64,000 nucleotides of DNA from JAUQQI01 sp040289115 (GTDB taxonomy: Bacteria; Chloroflexota; Dehalococcoidia; JAUQQI01), in contig PSKS01000001.1 of assembly GCA_040289115.1 (NCBI GenBank), forward strand, positions 1 to 64,000, read 5' to 3'. The position numbers and the translations under genes are program-made. Each line of letters begins with the position of its first letter. Position 1 is the first letter of the stretch. The notes beneath the pieces are model-generated. The model ran no database searches. It worked only from the letters and a program-made list of their open reading frames with translations, and was not told where the DNA came from. Positions 35,074 through 44,107 of this stretch are shown in pieces.

Positions 35074-35115
35074 CCCGTTGACTACTTGACCAACGGGTGA
35101 AGTCTGGTTTATGCT
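35074..35115 (+). promoter_or_regulatory. Promoter with overlapping operator-like repeat before the MoxR gene
   Basis: TTGACC (35086-35091) and TATGCT (35110-35115) stand 18 bases apart. The inverted repeat CCCGTTG (35074-35080) and CAACGGG (35091-35097) with a 10-base spacer flanks and overlaps the -35, with repeat centres 17 bases apart. This is the only gap of note upstream of the two-gene MoxR/VWA unit. Confidence 0.55.
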
Positions 35116-35155
35116 TGGGCTGAAGACCTAATGGAGGGGAAGGGGATAATCGGTT

Positions 35156-36556
35156 ATGGCTTCGGCTAAACCCAGAACCATCGGTGAACTTCGTCGGAGC
35201 GGCTACAAGGTAATATCAGTCAAAGAGGAGCTACGCAAAAACCTTATCGAAAAGATCCGCCGGGGCGAGGAACTGTTCCCCGGCATTATTGGTTTTGACG
35301 ACACGGTAATTCCCCAAATTGAAAATGCCATCCTCTCTGGGCAGGATATTATCCTCTTGGGCGAACGGGGGCAGGCGAAGACCCGGCTCATCCGGTTGCT
35401 GGTTAACCTGCTCGACCCGGAGATCCCCATCATCGCCGGGTGCGAGATAAACGACAACCCGTATGCCCCCATCTGCAGGCGATGTCGGGACCTGGTCGCC
35501 GAGTTCGGGGATGATGTGGAGGTCGACTGGCTGCCCCGGGAGGCCCGCTATGCCGAGAAGCTGGCCACCCCTGATGTCACCATTGCCGACCTTATCGGGG
35601 AGGTGGACCCCATTCGGGTGGCCGAGGGCCGATACCTGGCCGATGAGCTCACCATCCACTACGGCCTCATTCCCCGGGTGAACCGGGGCATTTTTGCCAT
35701 TAACGAGCTTCCCGACCTGGCCGAGCGGATCCAAGTGGGCCTTTTCAACATCATGGAGGAGCGGGACGTTCAGATTCGGGGCTACCGGATCCGGCTGCCT
35801 CTGGACGTCTACGTGGTGGCGACGGCCAACCCCGAGGATTACACCAATCGGGGTCGGATTATTACCCCCTTAAAGGACCGCTACGGCTCCCAGATCCGGA
35901 CCCACTACCCCCGCACCATCGAGGAAGAGATCCGGATAATGGAACAGGAGCGGACCGCCTTTGAAGATGCCCGCTTCCAGATAACGGTGCCCCAGTACAT
36001 CAAGGAGATTATTGCCGAGGTATCGGCCCTGGCCCGCAAGAGTCCGGACATCAACCAGCGGTCGGGGGTGAGCGTGCGGGTATCCATTGCCAACTATGAG
36101 AATGTCATTTCCAACTCCCTGCGCCGGGCCATCCGCCTCGGCGAAGAGCATGTTGTCCCCCGGATGAGCGACCTTCCGGCCATCATCGCCTCCACCGCCG
36201 GCAAAATCGAGCTCGAATCCGTCGAGGACGGTCGGGAAGAGCAGGTTGTCGAGCGGCTCCTGCTCAATGCCGTTGCCCGCACCTTCAACCGTTACTTTGA
36301 GGTCCAGCAGTTCGAGCCCCTCATCCAGCGCTTCCGGGGCGGCCTTAAGGTAGACGTGGGGGAGATGATGCCCTCGGGCCACTACGTGCGGCTGATGCGG
36401 GAGCTGGACGGGATGCTGGAGGGGGTGGCCAGGCTGGGGGCCTACGATAGCCCGGCCACTATCGCCAGCGCTGTCGAGTTTATCCTCGAGGGGCTCCATG
36501 TGAACAAGCGGCTTAACAAAGAGAAACTGCCAGGAAAGGTGGTTTACCGGTCTTAA
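35156..36556 (+). CDS. MoxR/Mg-chelatase-like AAA+ ATPase
   Basis: 466 residues. The Walker A motif is G69-E-R-G-Q-A-K-T76, and the Walker B-like segment lies near GIFAINELPDLAERIQ; sensor 1 is in YVVATANPEDYTNRG. Short cysteine-rich insertion GCEINDNPYAPICRRCRD (C97, C108, C111) lies just after Walker A. MoxR-type ATPases work with VWA proteins as chaperones that insert metals or mature enzyme complexes, and this gene is followed 48 bases later by a VWA gene. The exact client is unknown; no metalloenzyme gene is adjacent. Confidence 0.85.
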   Translation: MASAKPRTIGELRRSGYKVISVKEELRKNLIEKIRRGEELFPGIIGFDDTVIPQIENAILSGQDIILLGERGQAKTRLIRLLVNLLDPEIPIIAGCEINDNPYAPICRRCRDLVAEFGDDVEVDWLPREARYAEKLATPDVTIADLIGEVDPIRVAEGRYLADELTIHYGLIPRVNRGIFAINELPDLAERIQVGLFNIMEERDVQIRGYRIRLPLDVYVVATANPEDYTNRGRIITPLKDRYGSQIRTHYPRTIEEEIRIMEQERTAFEDARFQITVPQYIKEIIAEVSALARKSPDINQRSGVSVRVSIANYENVISNSLRRAIRLGEEHVVPRMSDLPAIIASTAGKIELESVEDGREEQVVERLLLNAVARTFNRYFEVQQFEPLIQRFRGGLKVDVGEMMPSGHYVRLMRELDGMLEGVARLGAYDSPATIASAVEFILEGLHVNKRLNKEKLPGKVVYRS

Positions 36557-36604
36557 GGCGGTGCGGTCGGCTCCGGCCGCCAACTTTGGGAGGGGGCTTT
36601 CGGC

Positions 36605-38611
36605 ATGCCGATTTATCGCTATTCCGAGTGGGACGGCACCCAGGACTTTAACCTCGACCCCGACGAGCTTCTAAAGGCCCTGTCGGACGACGTCCTGGCC
36701 CACGGGGATATCTCCCAGGCCCTACGTCAGCTTCTGCGCCGGGGTTTCATGCGTCCGGACGGGACCCGGTTTATGGGCCTGCAGGAGCTGATGCAGCGGG
36801 TCCGTCAGGCCCGTCAGCAGCGGCTCGACCGGTACAACCTGGGGTCGATCCTGGACGACATCCGCAAGAAGCTGGAGCAGGTCGTTCAGACCGAGCGGCA
36901 GGGGATCGAGCGCCGGCTGGCCGAGGCCCGGGCCCAGGCTCCCCAGGGGACCGATGACCCCCTGGTTAAGTTGATGGAGAAGGTCGCCCAGCGCAAGCTT
37001 GACTACCTCGATCAGCTTCCCCCCGACCCGGCCGGTCAAATCAAGGCCCTCAGCGACTACGAGTTTATGGACTCCGAGGCCCAGCGGCTCTTCCAGGAGC
37101 TTATGCAGATGCTCCAGGGCCAGGTGATGGATTCATTCTTCCGGAACCTTTACCAGCAGATTCAGAGCCTGACCCCGGAGGACCTGGCCCGGATCCGGCA
37201 GATGGTCCAGGAGCTTAACCGGATGCTGGAACAGCGGATGCGGGGTCAGGAGCCCGACTTCGACCGCTTTATCCGGCAGTTTGGGGATATGTTCGGGCCG
37301 AACCCGCCCCAAACCCTGGACGAACTGCTCGAGCAGATGCGTCAGCGGATGGCGATGATGCGGTCGCTCCTTGACTCCCTCTCCCCCCAGCAACGGCAGG
37401 CCCTCCAAGAGCTTTTAGAGTCGGTCCTCAAGGACGAAGGGCTTCGGCAGGAGCTGGCGGCCCTGGCCGCCAACCTGGAGTACCTGATGCCCAGCGACGA
37501 CCTGCGCAACCGCTACCCCTTCCGGGGGGATGAGCCCCTCAGCCTGCAGGAGGCGATGCGGCTCATGGAGGAACTGCAGGCCCTCGACCGGCTCGAGCAG
37601 CAGCTTCGGGCCGCCGAGCAGGGCCGGGGCCTGGACGAAGTGGATGCCGAAAAGCTCCGCGAGCTTTTGGGCGAGGAGGCCCACCGGATGATGGAGGCCC
37701 TCCGGCAGATGGCCCGCCTCCTCGAGGAGGCCGGCTACATCCGGTCCAGGGGCAACCGCTGGGAGCTGACCCCCCGGGCCATGCGGAAGATCGGCCAGAA
37801 GGCCCTCTATGATATTTTTAACCAGATTAAGAAGGACCGGTTCGGCAAGCACGAAACGGCCTACCGGGGACCAGGCAACGAGCGGGCCGAGGAGACCAAG
37901 CCTTACGAGTTCGGCGACCCCTTCCACCTCCAACTGGAAAGGACCCTGATGAACAGCCTGATCCGGGAGGGGCCGAAGGTTCCGGTTAAGCTCTCACCCA
38001 ACGACTTTGAAGTCTATCAAACCCGACACACCAGCCAGACGGCCACAGTAATGATGCTGGACTTGAGCTGGTCGATGGGCCTGCGGGGCAACTTCTTTGC
38101 CGCCAAGAAGGTCGCCCTGGCCTTAAGCCAGCTCATCAAAACCCAGTTCCCCCGGGACGTGCTCTACATTGTCGGCTTCTCCAGGTATGCCCGCCAGCTT
38201 ACCGAGCAGGAGCTGGCCGAGGCCACCGTTGACGAGTACTCTTACGGCACCAACATCCAACACGCCTTCATGCTGGCTCAGCGGCTCTTGGCCAAACACA
38301 ACACAGCCAACAAGCAAATAATAATGGTCACCGACGGGGAACCCACCTCCCACATCGAGGGCGGCCGGGCCTTCTTCGCCTACCCGCCCACCCTTCGGAC
38401 CCTCCAGCTCACCCTCCAGGAGGCCCGGAACTGCACCCGCCAGGGAATCATCATCAACACCTTCATGCTGGACCGCAGCTTCTACATGATGGAGTTTGTG
38501 GAGCAGCTCGCCCGGATAAACAAGGGGCGAATCTTTTACACAACCCCAGAGCGGCTGGGCCAGTATATTCTGGTGGACTACCTGGCCAACAAGCGCCGGC
38601 GGATCGCCTAG
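36605..38611 (+). CDS. VWA-domain protein paired with the MoxR-like ATPase
   Basis: 668 residues. The N-terminal two thirds (1-470) are helical and highly charged with many Gln, Arg, Glu and Leu, suggesting long helical bundles or coiled coils. A von Willebrand A domain follows (about 480-660) with the metal-dependent MIDAS residues D486, S488, S490 in LDLSWSMG, and VTDGEPT further on. It is cytoplasmic, with no signal or membrane helix. The long N-terminal region resembles the VWA partners of MoxR operons. GGGAGGGGG precedes ATG 36605. Confidence 0.85.
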   Translation: MPIYRYSEWDGTQDFNLDPDELLKALSDDVLAHGDISQALRQLLRRGFMRPDGTRFMGLQELMQRVRQARQQRLDRYNLGSILDDIRKKLEQVVQTERQGIERRLAEARAQAPQGTDDPLVKLMEKVAQRKLDYLDQLPPDPAGQIKALSDYEFMDSEAQRLFQELMQMLQGQVMDSFFRNLYQQIQSLTPEDLARIRQMVQELNRMLEQRMRGQEPDFDRFIRQFGDMFGPNPPQTLDELLEQMRQRMAMMRSLLDSLSPQQRQALQELLESVLKDEGLRQELAALAANLEYLMPSDDLRNRYPFRGDEPLSLQEAMRLMEELQALDRLEQQLRAAEQGRGLDEVDAEKLRELLGEEAHRMMEALRQMARLLEEAGYIRSRGNRWELTPRAMRKIGQKALYDIFNQIKKDRFGKHETAYRGPGNERAEETKPYEFGDPFHLQLERTLMNSLIREGPKVPVKLSPNDFEVYQTRHTSQTATVMMLDLSWSMGLRGNFFAAKKVALALSQLIKTQFPRDVLYIVGFSRYARQLTEQELAEATVDEYSYGTNIQHAFMLAQRLLAKHNTANKQIIMVTDGEPTSHIEGGRAFFAYPPTLRTLQLTLQEARNCTRQGIIINTFMLDRSFYMMEFVEQLARINKGRIFYTTPERLGQYILVDYLANKRRRIA

Positions 38612-39384
38612 CGGAACGTAAGGCCCAGGAGCCGTTCCAGGTAAAAGCGCAGGGCTGCAAGGCCCATAAGCTCGGCCAGGGCCACCCCCAGGGCCAGGCT
38701 GAGGCCGGGCAAAACCTCGACCCAGCCGTCGAAGCGCTGGGCTTTCCCGAGAATATAGAGGCCTACTACCAGGTTAAAGAGGCCCAGCAGAATCCAGACG
38801 CCCCCGACGCCTACCAACGAAACCGGGTAAAGCATGAGGGCCGAGCCCGAAGCGGCGGCCCCAAAAAGCCCGGCCTGCAGGAGGCCCACCGGCACCAGGT
38901 CGGCCCAGCGCACCGCCGGGCCGGGAGTCGGCTTATGCCAGAGGGCGCCCCCAACCACCGGCGCAAAGACCACCCCAATGCTTACCCCGGCCATAAGGCC
39001 GGTCCCGAGCCGAAGGGCGTTGGCCGGCGGGTATAGATGGGGTAAGCCCAGGTCGCTCAAAAAGGCGTTAAGGCCGTCGAGAGCCATTGTCCCAAAGAAG
39101 AGGAGCATGAGGCCTACCAGGCCCAGGGGCGGCAGGCCGGCGGGCCGAAGTCGCCGGCGGACCCAGAGCCAGCCCAGGGTTAAGAAGGCTCCCCCGTAGA
39201 TCCCCACCATCCGGGCCTCCATGGGCGGCTGCGCCGAGCCCAGGAAAAGGGAGTGGCTGGGGCGCTGGGGACAGACCCCGGCCGCAAGAAAGTGGAACTT
39301 ATCCAAAAGGCTGCCTGGGGTCAGGCTGAGACCGACCGCCAATAGAAAGGCTAGGGCAGCCGGCAGTATGAAACCTTTTTTCAA
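38608..39384 (-). CDS. DUF2085-like membrane protein
   Basis: 258 residues with about six or seven hydrophobic segments. The segment GVCPQRPSHSLFLGSAQPPMEARMVGIYGG resembles the DUF2085 motif, where a Cys and several His/Arg precede a G-I-Y-x-G. No function is assigned to this family. The start is TTG 39384, whose last two bases overlap the transglutaminase stop; the end overlaps the VWA gene stop by four bases on the opposite strand. Confidence 0.7.
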   Translation of the reverse strand: MKKGFILPAALAFLLAVGLSLTPGSLLDKFHFLAAGVCPQRPSHSLFLGSAQPPMEARMVGIYGGAFLTLGWLWVRRRLRPAGLPPLGLVGLMLLFFGTMALDGLNAFLSDLGLPHLYPPANALRLGTGLMAGVSIGVVFAPVVGGALWHKPTPGPAVRWADLVPVGLLQAGLFGAAASGSALMLYPVSLVGVGGVWILLGLFNLVVGLYILGKAQRFDGWVEVLPGLSLALGVALAELMGLAALRFYLERLLGLTFR

Positions 39385-41900
39385 TGCCTGGTTAAGATCC
39401 GCCGGATGATCCGGCCCCGAAGGCGGCCCCAGGCCGCCGAAACCTGCGCCTGCTCGGCCGGGTTAAGCTGGCCTCGGCCGAAGCGCACCCTTATGAAGGC
39501 CCCGAAAACCGTCTCAATGTCGGCGGCCGCGTCGGCCAGCTCCGCCCGGAGCCGTTCGGCAAACTCCAGCGGGGTCTGCCACGGGTAGGGCTTGAGGCCC
39601 GCCAACTGAGCCAGAACCACCACCTTTTCGTAGCTCTGGCTTACCAGGTCCATGGGGGCGAACCGGCGCCGCCACCAGACCAGGCCGGCGCCCCCCAGCC
39701 CCAGCAGGGCCCCCGCCGGGATCACCGCCAGCCCAAGGAGGCTCCGGCCGAAGTCTGAGTCAGATTGTTCGCCGACAAATTCACCCCCGTAAAACCCCTC
39801 GTCGGGCAGCATCTCCCCGGGCCCCAGACTACCCGGCCCTTCCCGGAGGACGTCGGCCCCGGCAACCTCACCGCCGGTCTCCTCGAGGCTTTCCACCCGG
39901 GGCACCCCTGCACCCGCCCGGGGAGACGGCTCGAAGTCGACCCAGCCGTACTCCGGGAAGTAAACCTGGGGCCACGAGTGGGCATCGGACTCCCGAACCT
40001 CGTAGGCGCCGATGTCGGGGTTGTAATTGCCGCTCATGTAGCCGACGGCTACCCGGGCCGGTATCCCGATGGAGCGGAGCATCACCGCCATGGCCGATGC
40101 AAAGTAGTCGCAGTAGCCCCGCCTGAGGTCGAAAAGAAACCACTCGACCCCATCGCGGCCGGCCGGGGGCTGGGGGATATTGGTGTCATACGGAAACTGC
40201 TGGAGGTAGGCCTCGATGGCCTTGGCCTTATCGTAGTTGTTGTTAAGACCCCGGGTAAGCTCCTGGGCCAGCTGACGAATCCGGGCCGGGAAATTGGGGG
40301 GCAGCTGTAAGTAGCGGTCGACGATGTGCTGCGGGTAATTGGTCCCGGCCCGGCGTAGTTCCTGGCCGGTGGCCGCGGAAATCGACGCCCTAACCGAGTA
40401 TTGCTGGCCGAACCGGATGCCTCCGACCGGTCGCACGGCCGCCACGTCCATGTAGTTCGGCCGCCGCAGGTTCACCAGGAAGCTTGCCACCCGCCCGCCG
40501 CTAATGGTGGGGCCGTAGGCCGTGTATTCGGCCGGAAGGAGCCGCTGGATAAGGCCCAGCTGTTCCCTTTCGCCCAGGTCGGCCTGTTCCGAAAGGGCCT
40601 GCCGGATGTTATTAACGGCCGCCCGCAGCTCTTCCGGAAGCTGGGAGTCCCGGGTCCGGTCCCGCAGGTCGACCAGCATGGGGGCCGGCGGGTCGTACTC
40701 GACGACGACCGGAACGTTAAACTGCATCCCCTGCCCCCCCAAAAAGACCAGGCCGCTGGAGACCGCATTGAGGCGGACAACCTCAACAATCTCTTCCCGG
40801 CCCTTGTACGCCGTGGTGGTCGTCAGGGCCATACCGGCCGAGAGCTGAACGGTCCGGCGCTCCCCTGAAAGCCATCCCTGCCCCGTATAGGTGTCGTAGG
40901 TGAGGCCCAGCCAGTAGTAGCGCCGGGGACTGAAAACGTAAAGCACCACCCGATTCCCCAGGGTGATGCTCCCCTTAAGGGCGAGGGTACGGCCGAAATA
41001 GGCGGTGTCCGTTCCTTCCTTGGCCGTTAAGGAGGCAAAGAGGCGGTTAAATTCTGACTGGGCGTCCTGGACCGGGGTATTTATCCGGTTCCAGAGGTCG
41101 GCGATGAAGTTCTGTTCAGTGGAGGCCGGCATGATGGCGGCCACCGCTATAATCCCGACGACTACCACGGCCACGTTGGGCAAGACGGTAAGGCCCATCT
41201 CCCGGGAGTAGCGGATGCCGAAGAGGTCCCAGCGCCGTTGGAAGGTGTAGAAGTTAAGCCGCATCGCCAAAAGCAGGGCAGCAAATAAATACATAAAGAA
41301 ATAAATCGTTAAGTGGGACGGGGCGTAGCGCAGGTTAAATAGCAGGGCGACTCCAACGGGAAGCATCGCCCCGACGGCGGAGCGCCGTCGGAAAACAAAC
41401 CAGGCCGCGCTGTAGGCCAAAAACCAGGCCAGGCCGGTGACCATAAACACAAAGGGCAGGCTGTCGTTATTAATGCCGCCCGTCCGGGCAGCGTAGGCCC
41501 AGTAGTTGAGCCGGAGGATGAGGTCGACCAGGCGCTCCGGCCAGGTGGGCAGCCGGATCACGCTCTGGACGGCCCAGACGGTAACGACCAGCCCGTAGAT
41601 GGCGGCTACCGGGTGGGTTAGGTAGCCCGGGAGCCTCGTCTTGGCCAACAGTGTTCCGAAGAGGAGTCCACCAATGGCGATCTCGGCCAGGGGCGGCAGG
41701 TCTTCGACCCAGCGCGCCCCCTGGACGGCCCAGACGGCGCTCAGGAGGGCAAAAACTAGGATTGTCAGGGTGCTGAATCCCTCCTTGGGGTAGAGCCGCT
41801 CCAGGTTGACCTCCCGACCGAGCCGCCGGAGCAGAGCCGCCGGGCCTGGGGGTTCAGGTTGGGGTTCCGGGGGGCGGACGATAACGTCTAGTTCTGCCAC
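39381..41900 (-). CDS. Membrane transglutaminase-like protein (DUF3488-type)
   Basis: 839 residues. Five or six membrane helices at the N-terminus (about 45-275) are followed by a large outer domain. The transglutaminase core carries C597 in RRGYCDYFASAMAVML, a His in DAHSWPQVYF and an Asp in GWVDFEPSP, the papain-like triad. A last helix lies near 730-755 and a DUF4129-like cytoplasmic tail ends the protein. Similar proteins sit beside MoxR/VWA genes in many bacteria, as here. GTG 41900 is chosen because GGAGGAG lies five bases upstream; the frame extends to 41933. Confidence 0.88.
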   Translation of the reverse strand: MAELDVIVRPPEPQPEPPGPAALLRRLGREVNLERLYPKEGFSTLTILVFALLSAVWAVQGARWVEDLPPLAEIAIGGLLFGTLLAKTRLPGYLTHPVAAIYGLVVTVWAVQSVIRLPTWPERLVDLILRLNYWAYAARTGGINNDSLPFVFMVTGLAWFLAYSAAWFVFRRRSAVGAMLPVGVALLFNLRYAPSHLTIYFFMYLFAALLLAMRLNFYTFQRRWDLFGIRYSREMGLTVLPNVAVVVVGIIAVAAIMPASTEQNFIADLWNRINTPVQDAQSEFNRLFASLTAKEGTDTAYFGRTLALKGSITLGNRVVLYVFSPRRYYWLGLTYDTYTGQGWLSGERRTVQLSAGMALTTTTAYKGREEIVEVVRLNAVSSGLVFLGGQGMQFNVPVVVEYDPPAPMLVDLRDRTRDSQLPEELRAAVNNIRQALSEQADLGEREQLGLIQRLLPAEYTAYGPTISGGRVASFLVNLRRPNYMDVAAVRPVGGIRFGQQYSVRASISAATGQELRRAGTNYPQHIVDRYLQLPPNFPARIRQLAQELTRGLNNNYDKAKAIEAYLQQFPYDTNIPQPPAGRDGVEWFLFDLRRGYCDYFASAMAVMLRSIGIPARVAVGYMSGNYNPDIGAYEVRESDAHSWPQVYFPEYGWVDFEPSPRAGAGVPRVESLEETGGEVAGADVLREGPGSLGPGEMLPDEGFYGGEFVGEQSDSDFGRSLLGLAVIPAGALLGLGGAGLVWWRRRFAPMDLVSQSYEKVVVLAQLAGLKPYPWQTPLEFAERLRAELADAAADIETVFGAFIRVRFGRGQLNPAEQAQVSAAWGRLRGRIIRRILTRH

Positions 41901-42002
41901 CGTGACTCCTCCATCCAATGTTAGGCAGCGCAACCCAAAGTGTCAAACGCGGCCGGTGAGGGTTTGTCGGTGGCCGGGGTTTTGAGTCATAATCAGAAGA
42001 GC

Positions 42003-42965
42003 ATGGCCGCCGTTAGATGCCGTTTGATCATCAATCCGTCGGCCGGCGTTATGCTACCGCCTGCTCCCCCAGCCGAACGCATCGCGCAAACCCTCAGTGA
42101 GGGCGGCTGGCAAGTGGACCTTACCCTCAGCACCGAACCCGGCTGCGTGCCCCGGCTTGCCCGGGAGGCCGCTGACCAGGGTTACGACGTGGTCATCGCT
42201 GGGGGTGGAGACGGTACAGTAAACGAGGCCCTGCAGGGGGTTGTCCACACCCCCACGGCCCTGGGGGTTATCCCCCTGGGCACGGCCAACGTCTTTGCCC
42301 GGGAAGTGGGAATTCCCCTCGACCCCATTCGGGCCGCCGAGCTTCTGACCCGCTGTGAAGTCCGCCGCCTGGACGTGGGCCTCACCAGCACCGGCCGGTA
42401 TTTCCTCCTCTGGAGCGGTATCGGCTTCGACGCCGAGGTGGCCAAGCAGGCCGAGCTCCGATTCAAGCGCCAGCTCGGCATCCTTGCCTACGTGGCCGCC
42501 GCCGTGCGCACCTTTTTCTGGTTTGAGGGAACCCGGGCCCACCTCGAGCTGGACGGCCGGAGGTTCCGCCGTCGGGTTCTGCTCATGGTGGTGGCTAACA
42601 CCCGCCTTTACGCCTTATTTCCCCTCTCGGCCCACACCCGGCCCGACGACGGCCTCTTCGACGTGGTGCTTTTCGGCGGACGGGGCTTCCTTACGAAGCT
42701 CCGGCACGTGTTCGGCTTCTTCTCCGGCCGGCACCTGCAACTGCCGAAGGTACTCAGGTTCACTGCCCGAACAGTGTCCATTAGGAGCAACCGGCCCCTG
42801 CCGGTCCAGGTGGATGGCGAGCTTATCGGGACGACCCCGATGAGCTTTTACATCCAGCCGGCCGCCCTCCGTATCCTTCTGCCCCCCACCACCCCCTACG
42901 GCCACCCCGACGGCCGGTTGACCTACGGGGCCACTGCCCTGGCCCCGGACCGCTCCCTGCCATGA
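42003..42965 (+). CDS. Diacylglycerol/lipid kinase family protein
   Basis: 320 residues. The catalytic GGGDGTVNE lies at about 67-75, preceded by IINPSAG and followed by LGVIPLGTANVFAREVG, all typical of YegS/DgkB-type kinases. GIGFDAEV and RPDDGLFDVVLFG follow in the second domain. These enzymes phosphorylate diacylglycerol or related lipids at the membrane. The ATG at 42003 gives the family start; the frame extends to 41940. It overlaps the M24 peptidase gene by four bases. Confidence 0.88.
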   Translation: MAAVRCRLIINPSAGVMLPPAPPAERIAQTLSEGGWQVDLTLSTEPGCVPRLAREAADQGYDVVIAGGGDGTVNEALQGVVHTPTALGVIPLGTANVFAREVGIPLDPIRAAELLTRCEVRRLDVGLTSTGRYFLLWSGIGFDAEVAKQAELRFKRQLGILAYVAAAVRTFFWFEGTRAHLELDGRRFRRRVLLMVVANTRLYALFPLSAHTRPDDGLFDVVLFGGRGFLTKLRHVFGFFSGRHLQLPKVLRFTARTVSIRSNRPLPVQVDGELIGTTPMSFYIQPAALRILLPPTTPYGHPDGRLTYGATALAPDRSLP

Positions 42966-44107
42966 TTCCCCGGGAGGAATTCTACCGGCGTCAGGAGTCG
43001 GCCCGGAAACTGGCGGCCGAGGCCGGGTTTGCCGGGCTTCTGACCGTGGGCCGCTCTTTTTATGACCGGCCCGGCCCCCTGGCCTATTTGACCAACCACT
43101 TCCCCGCCTTTCCCGCAACGACCTTCGCCCCGGGGATGCGGGGCCTGGGCCACGGGTTTTTCATCCTGCCGGTGGTAGGCGACCCGGTCCTATGCATCGA
43201 CCTTCGCAGTTACCGGAAGGACCTGGTGGCTGTCGAGGACATCCGCCAGGCCGGGGACCTGGTGGCCCTGGTGGCGGAGGTTCTACGGGAAAAGGGCCTT
43301 GCCGGGGCCCGATTGGGCCTGGCCGGGTGGGATATCCTTCCCCTGGCCTTTTACCAGGACCTCACCGGCCTGCTGCACGAGCTGAGGCTGGAGCCGGCCG
43401 ATGACCTGCTAAACCGGCTGCGGCGGGTGAAGTCCGAAGCCGAGGTCGACCTCCTGCGTCAAGCCGCCCGCGTCGCCGGGGCGGGTTTGCAGGGGGCCCT
43501 TAAGGCCATCGAACCGGGGATTACCGAGGCAGAGGTGTGCGCCGCCGGCACCGCCGCTGCCCTCCAAGCCGGGGCGGATTTTGTACGCTACCTGCGGGTA
43601 CATTCCGGTCCGTGGTCGGCGGCTGGTTCCCGCTGGCCCCAAGCCACCGACCGGCGCCTGGAGGCCGGCGACCTGGTGGCCCTGGATATTATCGGGGCCT
43701 TTCGGGGCTACCAGTTCGACGTCAACCGGAGCACTGTGGTCGGCGAAGCCGACCACCGGACCCGGCAGCTTCTGGAGGCCGTCTACCTGGCAAGCCGGCT
43801 GATGGTGGAGCACTGCTACCCCGGGGTTCCGGCGGCTGAGCTGGTTCGGATTGCCCGACGCGGCCTAGAGGAGCTGGGATTCGGGGCCTACGCCGCGGCG
43901 ATGATGGGCCACGGCATCGGCCTTGAAACCGTGGAACCCCCCTACCTAACGGCCGACGCCGAGGACATTCTGGAGCCAGGAATGGTCCTGGCGGTGGAAC
44001 CTGGGGTCTTTATCCCGGGCTGGGGTGGGGCCAACATCGAAGAGGTCGTGGTGGTCCGGGACGGTCCCCCGGAGACCCTCACCCTCATTCCGGCCTGGCT
44101 TTGGTGA
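42962..44107 (+). CDS. M24 family Xaa-Pro dipeptidase/aminopeptidase-like
   Basis: 381 residues. An N-terminal creatinase-like domain (1-140) precedes the pita-bread catalytic domain. Metal ligands are visible as the two Asp in LDIIGAFRGYQFDVNRS, His in MMGHGIGLETVEPP, Glu in LAVEPGVF and Glu in NIEEVVVV. The enzyme would cleave Xaa-Pro bonds at peptide N-termini, probably in the cytoplasm. It starts in the end of the lipid kinase gene and its tail overlaps the convergent M20 gene by 23 bases. Confidence 0.88.
   Translation: MIPREEFYRRQESARKLAAEAGFAGLLTVGRSFYDRPGPLAYLTNHFPAFPATTFAPGMRGLGHGFFILPVVGDPVLCIDLRSYRKDLVAVEDIRQAGDLVALVAEVLREKGLAGARLGLAGWDILPLAFYQDLTGLLHELRLEPADDLLNRLRRVKSEAEVDLLRQAARVAGAGLQGALKAIEPGITEAEVCAAGTAAALQAGADFVRYLRVHSGPWSAAGSRWPQATDRRLEAGDLVALDIIGAFRGYQFDVNRSTVVGEADHRTRQLLEAVYLASRLMVEHCYPGVPAAELVRIARRGLEELGFGAYAAAMMGHGIGLETVEPPYLTADAEDILEPGMVLAVEPGVFIPGWGGANIEEVVVVRDGPPETLTLIPAWLW

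Noticed and set aside
42962..42965. Frameshift suspected at overlaps such as the lipid-kinase/M24 boundary
   Set aside because: Both proteins have complete domains with proper ends; the overlap is the usual ATGA coupling.
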